A DNA stretch of 64,000 bases from Varanus komodoensis (taxonomy: Eukaryota; Chordata; Lepidosauria; Squamata; Varanidae). The notes beneath the pieces are model-generated. The model worked only from the letters and a program-made list of their open reading frames with translations. It was not told the DNA's origin and did no database searches. Location: the NCBI RefSeq assembly GCF_004798865.1, contig NW_025335589.1:9545532-9609531 (forward strand). Direction: 5' to 3'. Positions 54,928 through 64,000 of the stretch are shown in pieces; positions within the stretch are counted from its first letter, which is position 1; each line of letters begins with the position of its first letter. The translations under genes and the position numbers were made by a program.

Positions 54928-55340
54928 ACTGAAAATATAAACTGTACACTGTGAGTTGTTTGTGGAACCCCCACCAGGTGATCAGGCTTACAGTGGACTG
55001 TTCTTCCCCTCCATCCCCTCCACAGTCCTTCAACCAAATACCTCCAAGGTCTTGCATAGTAGAACCTATCTTGACTCCCCCATCCTGCTTTGATTGCAAC
55101 CCATTCCTTGGTGTCCTGTAATCATATAGAAGGTAAGAGTTGAAGTTCTTCCTCTGCTCAAGGACTATAATGTAAAGCAGAGTTTCTCAACTTTCCACTC
55201 TATATTCTTGAGACTGAAGCTCTTTCTCTAGTAGCTTTCTTTGGAGTGTATTTTCTGGACAGGGCACCCAGTCACAGTAAAGAGGTGTCAAAAACTGAAG
55301 TCTTCTTGCAGTGGTCTGTTCACACTCTGGATGGAAGATA
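54928..55340. other. Intergenic, nothing recognised
   Basis: No gene, no clear element up to the target duplication of the composite hAT element. Confidence 0.5.
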
Positions 55341-56322
55341 TCCTAGAACTGTGATGTCAAACCTCCGGGTGCCCAAACTGCAACCCAAAACCCACTTATT
55401 TATCACAAAGTGTCAACACTACCATAAACCTGAAAACTGAGGTTTTAGTTTAGAAAAAAACAACTCACAATCAGTACAAGCAAATATATATTTATATATC
55501 CTTGGCAGCACACTGACCAGCCATGCAAAAGCTCAGAACAGTCGCAGCTAATGAGTTGTGGCTTGTGGCATCATTGCCTGGCACCGCTACTCCTTTCCGA
55601 GCATGTGTATGGCCCCTTTGTGCGCTGTTATCTGGTACTTGGCTGCTGGGGCAATGCTGGGGTGACTTGGCTCATGTGCTGACAGAGAGTGCTCTGTGTG
55701 CCCACTGTGGCACGTGTTCCATAAATCCACCACCACTGCCCTAACTGTACCCTGGTGCACTCCCCTACCCCTAAAATAGGGGTAAAATACCATTAAAAGG
55801 GGTGATTTTGAAAAAGCCTTCCTTGAGTAGCTTTTTCTGCACAGCTCATCATTTCTGCCCATGCTAAACACATTCCAATCATCAAAATCATGCCAGGACA
55901 CCTCGTTTTTCTCACCCTAACCCAGTGATGGTGAACCTTTTAGAGAGCAATTGCCCAAACTGCAACCCAAAACCCACTTATCGCAATGTGCCAACACTGC
56001 AATAAAACCTGAAAACCGAGGTTTTAGTTTAGAAAAAACAACTCACAGCCAGTCCAAGCAAATATATATATATATCCTTGGCAGCGCACTAACCGGGCAT
56101 GGGATAGCTCGGACCAGCTGCGGCTAATAAGTCGTGGCTTATGACTTCATCGCCTGGTGCTGCTACTCCTTTACTAGCATGTGCATGGCCCCTATGTGGA
56201 CTGTTATCCAATGCTCGGCTGCTGGGGCAATGCTGGAGCAACTTGGCTCATGTGCTGACAGAGAGGTCTCTGCATGCCCACTGTGGCACGCGTGCCATAG
56301 GTTCGCCACCACTGTCCTAGAG
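55341..56322. mobile_element. Composite hAT (Buster-type) element with outer 8-bp target duplication
   Basis: The composite is 55,349-56,314 (966 bp): left unit 55,349-55,738, spacer 55,739-55,922, right unit 55,923-56,314. The two units are diverged copies of one element, each about 390 bp with cagtgatgg...ccaccactg ends. They carry the marks 'aactgcaacccaaaacccac' and 'aaatatatatatatatcctt'. The outer flanks TCCTAGAA (55,341-55,348) and TCCTAGAG (56,315-56,322) match at 7 of 8 bases. The spacer is bounded by CCCTAACT and CCCTAACC. No transposase frame is present. Confidence 0.82.
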
Positions 56323-57854
56323 AATCACCCCAGAATTAAAATCTCCAGCAAACAGAATTAAAATCCATTGATGGAGAGAATTTTCTATACTCCTTTGATA
56401 GTTGTAAGCCAAACAATTGTTATGCAGATTGAAGATCAATGGGTTAGGCATTATTAGGTATATGTTAATGTTATTCATAGCCTCAGAAAAGCATGTCCCT
56501 TAAATTACCTGTACTTGCTGAAACCTGGAAACCCTTCTTATGCTGACTGAAACCTTCTTGGGGAAACATTCAGCTAGAAGAAAGGTTTTTGATATACAGC
56601 ATTTACCTTTTTTGAGATGGTTGGTCTGGGGTAACAAAATGACCCCTGATGCAACCAATGCTGATTTTATGTTGAACTAAGGGTCTGGGAAGGATATAAG
56701 GAAATCTAGCTGAATTATCTTTCTACCTGTATTTTTTTCCTAAATCATAAAGGTAGCTGGTAGAATCCTATCCCTCAGCACAGGACATAGCAGAGCAAAA
56801 GCTAACCAAATCACAGACTTATGGGGATTCTTAAGCGTTTTTCTCCATTAGACTTCTCCTCCTTATGTTCTAATAACTTTTTATTGCAACCCAAATGTTC
56901 TGAAGATTTTTTTTCTGCTCCATGTTTCTGTTCCTTTTATAACACAGTAGATGATGCTAGATCTTTGAAAATGGATTAATGTTTGTCTCTGGAAATTTGC
57001 CGACAAACAGGATTAGCTTATGTCATGCATCACCTCTTACATGTGATTGTGAAAAAACAGGAGAACCCTGCTTGCATTTCTTGAATCCTAGATCACACAG
57101 AACCTACCTGTTCAGTTATAAACCTTTATGCAGTAGCTAAAGATTACACATGCCACTGAGCTAGGTGTTTCCCAAACGTGCTGATAGGCACAGTTAGGCA
57201 TTTAAAAAACCAAAACCTCAGAACACTATGAGTGCTATCACAACACAGCAGTACCGCTGGGAGCGTGTCAACTCCAGTGGCGCCCTATCACTCACAACAC
57301 ACTCATTTCACAGCCTCTGGTCCATGAGAGTCCCAGAGGGATTCTAAGGAAATGAATGCGGGTGGCATCTGGTTGCAAGGAAACCACGCCCTTTACTTTG
57401 CAGCTTCCCCAAAACCAACCTTTTAAAATGACGCATTGCAAGGAGCAGGGGACATTGGCCAGCACCAATGGAGATGTCTGGACGATTGGAGACTCTGGTT
57501 TGTTTGATCTATGCACAGAATGTTGTCACGATTTTGCGTCTACCTTCCTTGCCAGAACTGTTCTGTGAGCACATGAGATGTTGGGAAATTAAGTGAGTGG
57601 TGGTGTTTTGGGAAACTGTGACTCTTCATCTGGGAAGTTGCTTTTCCAGTGCTCGTCATCCCCTTTCCTCTGAGAACTGCAATGCAGAACTGCCTTTGTA
57701 ACAGCTGTATTCAGTAAACTTCCCCTTTTGCAAACCACATCATTGACTGACAAACAGTTAAAAAACCTAAATTAACTCACCACCAGGCAGTCAACTCCTA
57801 CTTTAGATTAAACCGCTCAACTGTTTGGAGGAACCTTAAATTACAAGGCTTGTT
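56323..57854. other. Intergenic, no gene seen
   Basis: A+T-rich with short frames lacking any family resemblance. Nothing recognised except scattered low-complexity patches. Confidence 0.5.
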
Positions 57855-58217
57855 GCCTAAGGCAGGGGTCCTCAAACCTTTCCACCAGGGGGGCAGTTGA
57901 AAGCTGCCAGTGCTGGGCGTGGGCCGGAAAGGTGGCGCCTCGGTGTGCACGGGCTGGCACGGGGGCAGCGTGGGGCACCTGGTGCGGTGAGGCAAGGGGA
58001 GGCAAGGCCTGGGTGGGGGCGGGCACATGCCCCAAGGCGGGCGCATGAGGCAGTGGCTTGCTTGCTTGGAGATCGTTTTCTCTGAGTGAGCAAACCGCGC
58101 ACGAGGCGAGGTGGGTGGCGGTGGGCACACTTGTGGGTGCATGCGTGGCAGGTCCAAATGGGCATGGCGGGCTAGATCCGGCTCCTGGGCCGTAGTTTGA
58201 GGACCCATGGCCTAAGG
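57855..58217. mobile_element. Non-autonomous hAT (Buster-type) element with 8-bp target duplication
   Basis: The element is 57,863-58,209 (347 bp). Left end caggggtcctcaaac, right end 'gtagtttgaggacccatg' (slightly decayed). It is flanked by GCCTAAGG on both sides (57,855-57,862 and 58,210-58,217). The interior is very G+C- and CpG-rich, which creates long but meaningless open frames on the minus strand. Confidence 0.88.
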
Positions 58218-59957
58218 CATCAGCCCTAGTTTCAGCTTCAGCTTGCTGGCTTTCTTCCCCATTTCTCCAAAGTGCTAAAACAAAACAAACCCAGCAAAGA
58301 AACAACAACAGCACTCCCATGCATGATCAGACGAGGCAGCGCATGGGGCTGCATGTGTTGCTGCAGTGAAATGCAATCCTGGATCGAGCTTGAGTAGATG
58401 CAGAGCTTCCAGGGTAAACAAAAGGCTGCCTCCTAGGTATTTGGGGCAACTCCCATGATCCACAACTATGTCAGAGCACTTGAGCCCTCTGGTGGTTCTC
58501 TCCTACCATCCGTCCCTGCAGCCATGCTTCTTGTCCTGCCAGATGGAGATTCCTCCAAGTGAGTCTGAATCCTGGAAAACGAGAAGCAGGCATGAACAGA
58601 GTTCTCTGCCGCAGACATCCACCCCACACACATGGGGGTCCGGCAATAGGCACACCTGGATGGGGAAGGGGCTCACCTCTGCCCTCCCTCTCAAGCGAGT
58701 TTACGTGTGAGCGTGCGTGTGCATGTGCACTGCTGTTGGTGGGACTGTATCTTAGCCGCTCACATGAGTAGTGCTTAAAGCAAAAGCTTACACAAGAAAC
58801 ACTGTTTGAATTGAATCTGAAAATTAGATGAAAAATGATGACACAAGAGGGTTGCAGGAATGCTGAAGAGTTCGTGTGTTTTTGGTAGGGGAAATGATGA
58901 GCTGATACCATGTTAACACCAGCAGGGAGCTAAGACAAGGAAAGCTGCCCTTCATCCAATCAGATAATAGGGCGGTATGCAATATTGTAAATAATACAAA
59001 TATTTTGACATATACAATGGAACACCAAACAGCCATTGGAAAGATAGCAAAATACAGGGCAGACACTGGGATTCTGGGAGGGAAGGAACAGTTCAGGCCA
59101 GATGTGGAAATTCCCGATATGGGGAGCCAGTTCTTTGGCTCTGCTCCCTCTCCCTGGGTCCTGGCCCCTGCTCAGTGGTCAGTACTGGGGAAAGGCAGCC
59201 TATTCCGAGTGCTGACATGAGAAAGCCACCCCCTTTCTCTACGTGAATCACTCACTATAAAATTAAAATGCCTGAGAAGTAAAGGCACCGTAACCTGGTT
59301 TGGAAAAGAGTGTCTATTAGGCATAACCCTTCAGGGAGAGTTCTGACCATTTTGCTCAGTATTTTAAAATCAGTATTTTTCAATTAGTGTATAATCCATT
59401 TTGTAAAAGGTAATAAATATATTTTCTAAATAACTGTATTTTCTAAGACACGACAAGCAAACTTTTCACTTCTAGACTTCTAAAACAAACTAAAAGATAC
59501 CAATCTGCTTTTTTATTATTTTGTTCCCTTACTTTCTGGAGAAACTTACCTTATTAGGTCTTAGTGAATCCAATGTTGTTAGTGTAAGTAATTTTGAGAT
59601 AAGGGGCACATGAAAGATACAATGAATAAATGATGACAAGTTCTCATAACTTTATTTTAGACTGAAATGGAAATAAATGGATTCAAACATTATTGTCACT
59701 GAGAACAAGTTGAAGGGGAGAGACATCTGTTCACTGGAGGAATATTTATTTCTGCTACAAACCAAACAAGACTAATCTAAATAAGAATCTAAACTTAAAA
59801 ATTAAGTTTATTTTGACAAATGTATTAGTCAACAGCAGTCCGCCTGCAGTTGGATTGTCATGCACCTGAAAGATCCATCTTGCTAACAGCCAATAAGAAA
59901 AGTCATTCTGATCGTTTCTGCAATTATAATGGTCTTACTGGTCAAAAAGCTGTAGTG
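58218..59957. other. Intergenic, no gene seen
   Basis: Short frames on both strands (such as 58,471-58,911 minus) have no family resemblance. 59,240-59,830 is A+T-rich and featureless. Confidence 0.5.
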
Positions 59958-60047
59958 CAACCTTTCCCAACCTAGAGGGCAACCTTTCTTAGTCTAGACT
60001 ACAACTTCCAGCTAATGCATCTGGATGGTACCCAGTTGGGAAAGGCT
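59958..60047. repeat. Palindromic MITE-like repeat
   Basis: caacctttcccaacctagag on the left is inverted against 'acccagttgggaaaggct' on the right, with 'agactacaacttccagct' in the centre. Confidence 0.65.
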
Positions 60048-60257
60048 TTTGTAAGGGCAGGTCAAAGAACTGTTGTTCTAGTAGCTGCTTTAATTAGCAG
60101 TTTCCGCACTAACCATTTCTCATTTTTTTTCATTTACTACTCTCCTGTGGATCCATAAAAATAAAGGGGTGATACCAGACAGCACAGATTCCAAGGAAGG
60201 TAGCAAAATGCATAACAGAAAAGAAGAAAGAGATAATGAAAGGGACTAAGAAATGAA

Positions 60258-60380
60258 TAATATAATCATAGAACAGTAGAGTTGGAAGGGGCCAAGAAGG
60301 CCATTGGGTCCATAGGACTCCAAGTTAAACCACCCCTCTCAGATAGCTGTCCATAATACCACATAAGAAACTTTGCCCCC
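60258..60380 (-). mobile_element. CR1 LINE 3' end, minus strand
   Basis: Reads 'atcatagaacagtagagttg gaagg', then 'ggccattgggtccataggac' on the + strand, the antisense CR1 terminus. Confidence 0.75.
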
Positions 60381-60387
60381 ATAGAAT

Positions 60388-60490
60388 GGTGTTCTTCAAA
60401 TTGCTTAACTACAGTGTCCATCAGTCCTTACCACTGTCCATGTAGGCTGGGGCTGATGGAAGTTGGAGTGCAACAACTTCTGGAGAATCA
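60388..60490. repeat. Palindromic MITE-like repeat, diverged
   Basis: Centre 'ggctggggctgatggaagtt' with 'ttggagtgcaacaacttctg' to the right; arms weakly inverted. Confidence 0.5.
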
Positions 60491-63049
60491 CAGGTTACTT
60501 GACCCATCTTTGCCCTCCACACACAAATACCCATATTCAGGAAACAAAAGAATTATGCAGTCATGTGATGAACTAGGAGGATGATGTCACATTTAAATAT
60601 TATTTTATGCCTTGAAACTTTTTCTGGCAACTCTTCAAAGACCTGGAATTCAAATATGGTGCTTAGAAATGGGCCACCTTTTGTAACTGCACAGAGTCCA
60701 CAAAGTAAACTTTCATTCATTCTTAATTGACAGATTTTGACTTGAGGGTTCTGTCACTGCGAAGGAATGACAGCTTGAGAAGGGAATGGCTTCACAGAAG
60801 CAATACTGCATGACCTGTTTTGCAAGTTTCAAGTAGTTTCAGAATTGCATAATGTTAATCTCAACTTGACCCACAATCCAGTCTTGCCAAAGCAGTAAAA
60901 GTGAAAGCTGATTTCCAGGGCATGGCTACTCAGATGTAAGTCCTGCTGTGTTCAGTGAGGCTTATTTTCATGAAAGTACATAGGGTTATCAATGAAGTCT
61001 GACATTAGTGAGTTGAATCTATCCTTTTTCTTCTTCTTCTTTAAGCAGGAATTCTGGGTCAGACATGGTGTCCTCCCAGAGCAGCCTTCCTGTTGTATAA
61101 GGTCTGTGGGGGAAGTGTGTGTGTGTAGGGGGTGTGTGTTTGGTTTTGGTTTTTGCATTCTTGACAGTATTTGGGCTCCTCCTCTATGGCCACATCTCAT
61201 TAATGAATTTGCTGTTGATATGCCCGATCAGTATCCAATAATGTGGCCCCGTCCAGTTCCCAGACTTTGACTTGCACCTCCAGTCATTGAGCATGCTGGC
61301 TGAAGCACATGAGATCTGCTCATGTGGAGAAAGCCAGCTTGGAGAAAGCTGCTGTCCTAGACGATGAAAGACCCTTCCAGATGACTCTTGTATGGCACCG
61401 TCACAGCCCCTCAGGCAGTCCAAAGGATGTTTGGAGTCCAAAGGATGTTTTCCTCATCTTCCATCTTATGTCTAACTGTGGAAGATCTGTTAAGTAAAAG
61501 AAGCTGGATGTGCTGCACAGTGCCATTGGGCGGTTTCCACTGGGAGCCCACGGTACAGAAGCACCCTGACTCTCCCTGACTTCTATTGCCTAGGACTTTT
61601 AAAGGGATCCGCACTGAAGCTCCTGAGAGTACCAAATACCAATTGAGAATATAAATGTGTGAGTCCCAGTAATAATATTAATAGCAATAATATAACAAAG
61701 GCAGTATGTGTCTAGGGCACATATTGACATCAAGGCTAATTTGACAAAGCTAAGCAGGTGTGGATCTAGTTCCTGCCTGCAAGACCCCAGTTACCTTTCT
61801 GTAAGATAAGGAAGGGGGGTATAAATGCACTAAATAAATAATTGACTGAGGTAGAGGAGTCTTCATGTCTGACTCCTTGCTTTTAGGCTGCCCTGTCTGT
61901 CTGTCTCTGCTTTGTTTTTAGTTATTGCATTGCTACGTACTTTTAGTTAATTCATCTTTCAAGGACTAAATGCTTCCATAGTGGAAGGGGGGGATACAAA
62001 TCCTCTGAAAGCAGGCTTCCCCAGGCTGGTGCCCTCTGATGTCTTGGACTGCCTTAAGTCCAAGGCTGTCTTAAATAAAACATGCAGTTGCCTTATCCTC
62101 TTCTGTCGACTTTTGATCCCTGGGAATCATACCTGCTGGAGGATCACTGGCAGGTCACTTGGCTGCATCCTGCATAGCCCCATCAGTAGGTGATGGAGTG
62201 CCTTCCATGTGGGGGTGCTCTGCATGCAAATCTTTCCAGTGTGAAGTGGCTGGAGAAAGAGTAATGAGATAGTTCCTCAAATGAGCTTTTTCAAGATTTC
62301 TATCTTAATGTTTCCCAATGAAGGTGTTTCTCTCTGCAGTTTGGCCTCTTCGGTATCATCCCTGCAACTGTTCCTCAAACAGGTGCTTTCACGGTTGCTA
62401 AGCTTATCAGGAGGAGCAAGGCTGGCCCAAGGCGTTGAAGGACAACCTGGTGCGGGACTGGAGGGTGAATCTTCGTTTCACTGCAACAAAAGGCAGTGTG
62501 AGACACCTGGCTGGTTGGGGCATGCAGAGCAGTGTAACAAGCCTGGCTTTGTCCTCTGGCTGCGAGGCTCGGCAGGATCAGCTCGGCAGCTCCTGCTGCT
62601 GCCAGCTGAGGCTGCCTCCTCAGTCTGCCTAAGCAGGCTCAGCAGTGCCAGCCCCGAGCGAAGGAAGAAGCCGTCAGCAGTGTGGCCAGTGCTCCCCAGA
62701 AGGCCACGAGTCCCCATTACTGGCCGTGGGGCAGGCAGCAGACATGGCAACTCAAGATGCCATAGGTGGTGTGTGCACCGATGTTTGTGCCTCCCAGTAA
62801 GCGTGACTTCAGGAAACGGGGGCAGCCAGCCGAGTATCCTGCCCTCTTCCTTGACGTGGGGAAACGGACGAGAGCCCTTTCTAAGGAGTCTGCCCCCCCG
62901 CTCCAGCCCCAAGCACGACCAGACAAACGAGCCTGCTGATGCAAGGAAGCCTGGCAGACCCACTGTGAGAGTTTTGGAAGTCTTTTGATCCGCTACTGGC
63001 GTTTTATTTTTTTCTAGTTATTCAAGTGAACGACTGAATGCCATTGCTC
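60491..63049. other. Intergenic with simple repeats and a possible SINE relic
   Basis: 61,025-61,045 is TTC-rich and 61,110-61,140 GT-rich. A 17-bp direct repeat (gtccaaaggatgttt core) lies at 61,427-61,453. At 61,735-61,845 'aagctaagcaggtgtggatc' followed by 'ggtataaatgcactaaataa' may be a 5S- or tRNA-derived SINE with an (AAAT)n-type tail. 62,281-62,988 holds a 235-codon open frame without family resemblance. Confidence 0.45.
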
Positions 63050-63140
63050 AGCCTTCCCACAAGCCGGTGCCCTCCAGATGAGTTGGATTGCAACTTCCAG
63101 CATCCCCGGCCAGTAGGTCCTGCTAGCTGGGGATGATGAC
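63050..63140. repeat. Palindromic MITE-like repeat, left half
   Basis: ccttcccacaagccggtgcc then 'ctccagatgagttggattgc' and 'gtcctgctagctggggatga'; only one arm is clear. Directly upstream of the CpG island. Confidence 0.55.
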
Positions 63141-63169
63141 GATGCAGTGATGCCACTTTTATAGCAAGC

Positions 63170-63700
63170 CCGGCTCAAGCCCGGACTTGTTTGGAACCGC
63201 CTCTTTAATCCGGGCCCGGGCAAGTAACTCCCCCGCGGCAGGGATTGCTGGGGCTCCTCGAAGGGAGAGCGGCTTGGCGCGCCACCTGCCCGGGCGGGGG
63301 AGGGATGGCCGGGCGGAGCTGCGACCAAGGCGGCCGTCCCAACCAGGACAGCAGGCGGCGAGCTGTGCGGGCTCCGCGAAACGCCTCCTTCCGCGCGGAG
63401 TCGCCTCGGCGCGATGGCCCCTCGCAGCCCAAAGGTGTGTCTTGCGGGAAATTCCCGGCCCTGAGGCCTCCGCGGCCAGGCAGCGAAGGGGCCGGCGCGC
63501 CCTCGACTCCTCCCATTGGGCCGAGGCGGGGGGGGGGGCGGGCGGAAGAAAAGGAGAATGCGCGTAGCGGCGCGCGGCTAGCTTTGCGCGGTGCGGCGCG
63601 GTGCGGCGCGGCGCTGCTCTCCCCAAAATCCCTTCCCGGACGTGCTGAGCAGGCTTCCCGGCCACCGGCAAACAGGTGGGTGCCTGACTTGCTTCTCTCG
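63170..63700. promoter_or_regulatory. CpG island, probable promoter of the next gene
   Basis: About 530 bp of very high G+C and CpG density, unlike anything else here outside the small hAT elements. It holds an inverted CCAAT box (ATTGG, 63,515-63,519), a GC box (ggggcgggcgg, about 63,535-63,545) and a run of gcggtgcggcgcg at 63,588-63,614. No TATA box is seen. Direction is suggested to be + by the donor at 63,676 but is not proven. Synteny in amniotes would put TLR2 next. Confidence 0.65.
63560..63675 (+). other. Candidate untranslated first exon (start approximate)
   Basis: The G+C-rich sequence downstream of the GC box ends CCGGCAAACAG before GTGGGT, a strong donor at 63,676. The start is a guess from the position of the CCAAT and GC boxes. 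No coding sequence with known family resemblance lies in it. Confidence 0.4.
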
Positions 63701-63826
63701 TTCAGACTCTTGCCTCCTGTATTTGCTTTGCGAGAACGATTTGTATGCCGCTTTCACCAGTGATTCCAACAGCGCTCTTTCGCTCGCTCTTTTGCACTTT
63801 GAAGGAAACAGCGCATTGGTTTAAAC

Positions 63827-63965
63827 AGCCTTCCCTGACCAGAGGCCCTGCAGATATTTTGCATTTCAGTCCCCATTATCCGACACAGCCAGCGTAGCGA
63901 ATGGTCAGGGATAGTGGGAACTGTAATCCAAGACAGCTGCAGGGCATCTCGTTGCCGAAAACTGG
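63827..63965. repeat. Palindromic MITE-like repeat
   Basis: agccttccctgaccagaggc on the left, 'gaatggtcagggatagtggg' and 'aactgtaatccaagacagct' to the right, closing near 'cgaaaactggg'. Lies in the presumed first intron after the CpG island. Confidence 0.55.
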
Positions 63966-64000
63966 GATGGCATACCCATTCAGCACTGTTCTTGGAACTC

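Noticed and set aside
57798-58320. Two proline/alanine-rich minus-strand frames of 136 and 159 codons
   Set aside because: Produced by the CpG-rich interior of the hAT element at 57,863-58,209.
62281-62988. 235-codon open frame upstream of the CpG island
   Set aside because: Low-complexity Ser/Arg/Leu composition, no recognisable domain, overlapped by an equally open frame on the other strand; typical of G+C-rich DNA.
63159-63763. Overlapping 126- to 172-codon frames on both strands of the CpG island
   Set aside because: Arg/Ala/Pro-rich by-products of base composition; none has a conserved motif, and the + strand frames run through the likely splice donor.
1-64000. Retroviral, LTR-type or Polinton-like elements, tRNA or rRNA genes, CRISPR arrays
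   Set aside because: None found: no paired long terminal repeats, no gag, pol or env type motifs beyond the LINE reverse transcriptase, and no cloverleaf-forming or spacer-repeat arrays noticed.

Overview
The window is vertebrate nuclear DNA and most likely comes from a squamate reptile, probably a lizard. Three things point there: a large split gene with GT-AG introns of 0.1 to 3.7 kb, an L2-clade LINE whose tail ends in (AAAT)n after a 'gccgccctgaggcttcgg'-type sequence, and CR1 fragments mixed with many small hAT-like and palindromic elements. I cannot name the species.

One host gene fills positions 4166 to about 52,195 on the + strand. It is TMEM131L (KIAA0922), and the window holds all of it except the 5' end (signal peptide and roughly the first 85 codons), which must lie upstream. 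I traced 32 coding exons. Joined, they give 4603 nt that stay open for 1533 residues and a stop at 52,049-52,051. In order they encode the PapD-like/ASH lumenal repeats, further lumenal beta-rich domains, a single membrane segment split between exons 20 and 21, and a long Ser-rich cytoplasmic tail ending in the family's conserved C-terminus. Two poly(A) signals follow (52,078 and 52,170). Two exons have NAGNAG tandem acceptors. Exon 29 keeps frame only if a GC donor is used.

Positions 1-4165 are the interior of an upstream intron. From 52.2 to 63.1 kb the sequence looks intergenic and is made largely of CR1 pieces, palindromic MITE-like copies and hAT elements. A CpG island at about 63.17-63.70 kb, with an inverted CCAAT box, a GC box and a good splice donor at 63,676, looks like the promoter and untranslated first exon of the next gene. 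In amniotes TLR2 usually follows TMEM131L, so that is the first candidate, by synteny only.

The most notable mobile DNA is a set of hAT-type elements whose 8-bp target duplications all have TA at the two central positions (CTCTAGAA, TCCTAGAR, GCCTAAGG, and a degraded TAGTAGGG/GTTTAGGG). That is the nnnTAnnn preference described for Buster-type hAT transposases. One of them (55,349-56,314) is a composite of two full-length copies around a 184-bp spacer and seems to have moved as one unit. A sister composite lies at 22,404-23,327. Intron 23 carries a 5'-truncated L2 LINE (about 41,999-44,092), and intron 16 carries a shortened L2 derivative in which an endonuclease fragment is joined directly to the 3' tail. 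I found no tRNA or rRNA genes, CRISPR arrays or recognisable retroviral elements.
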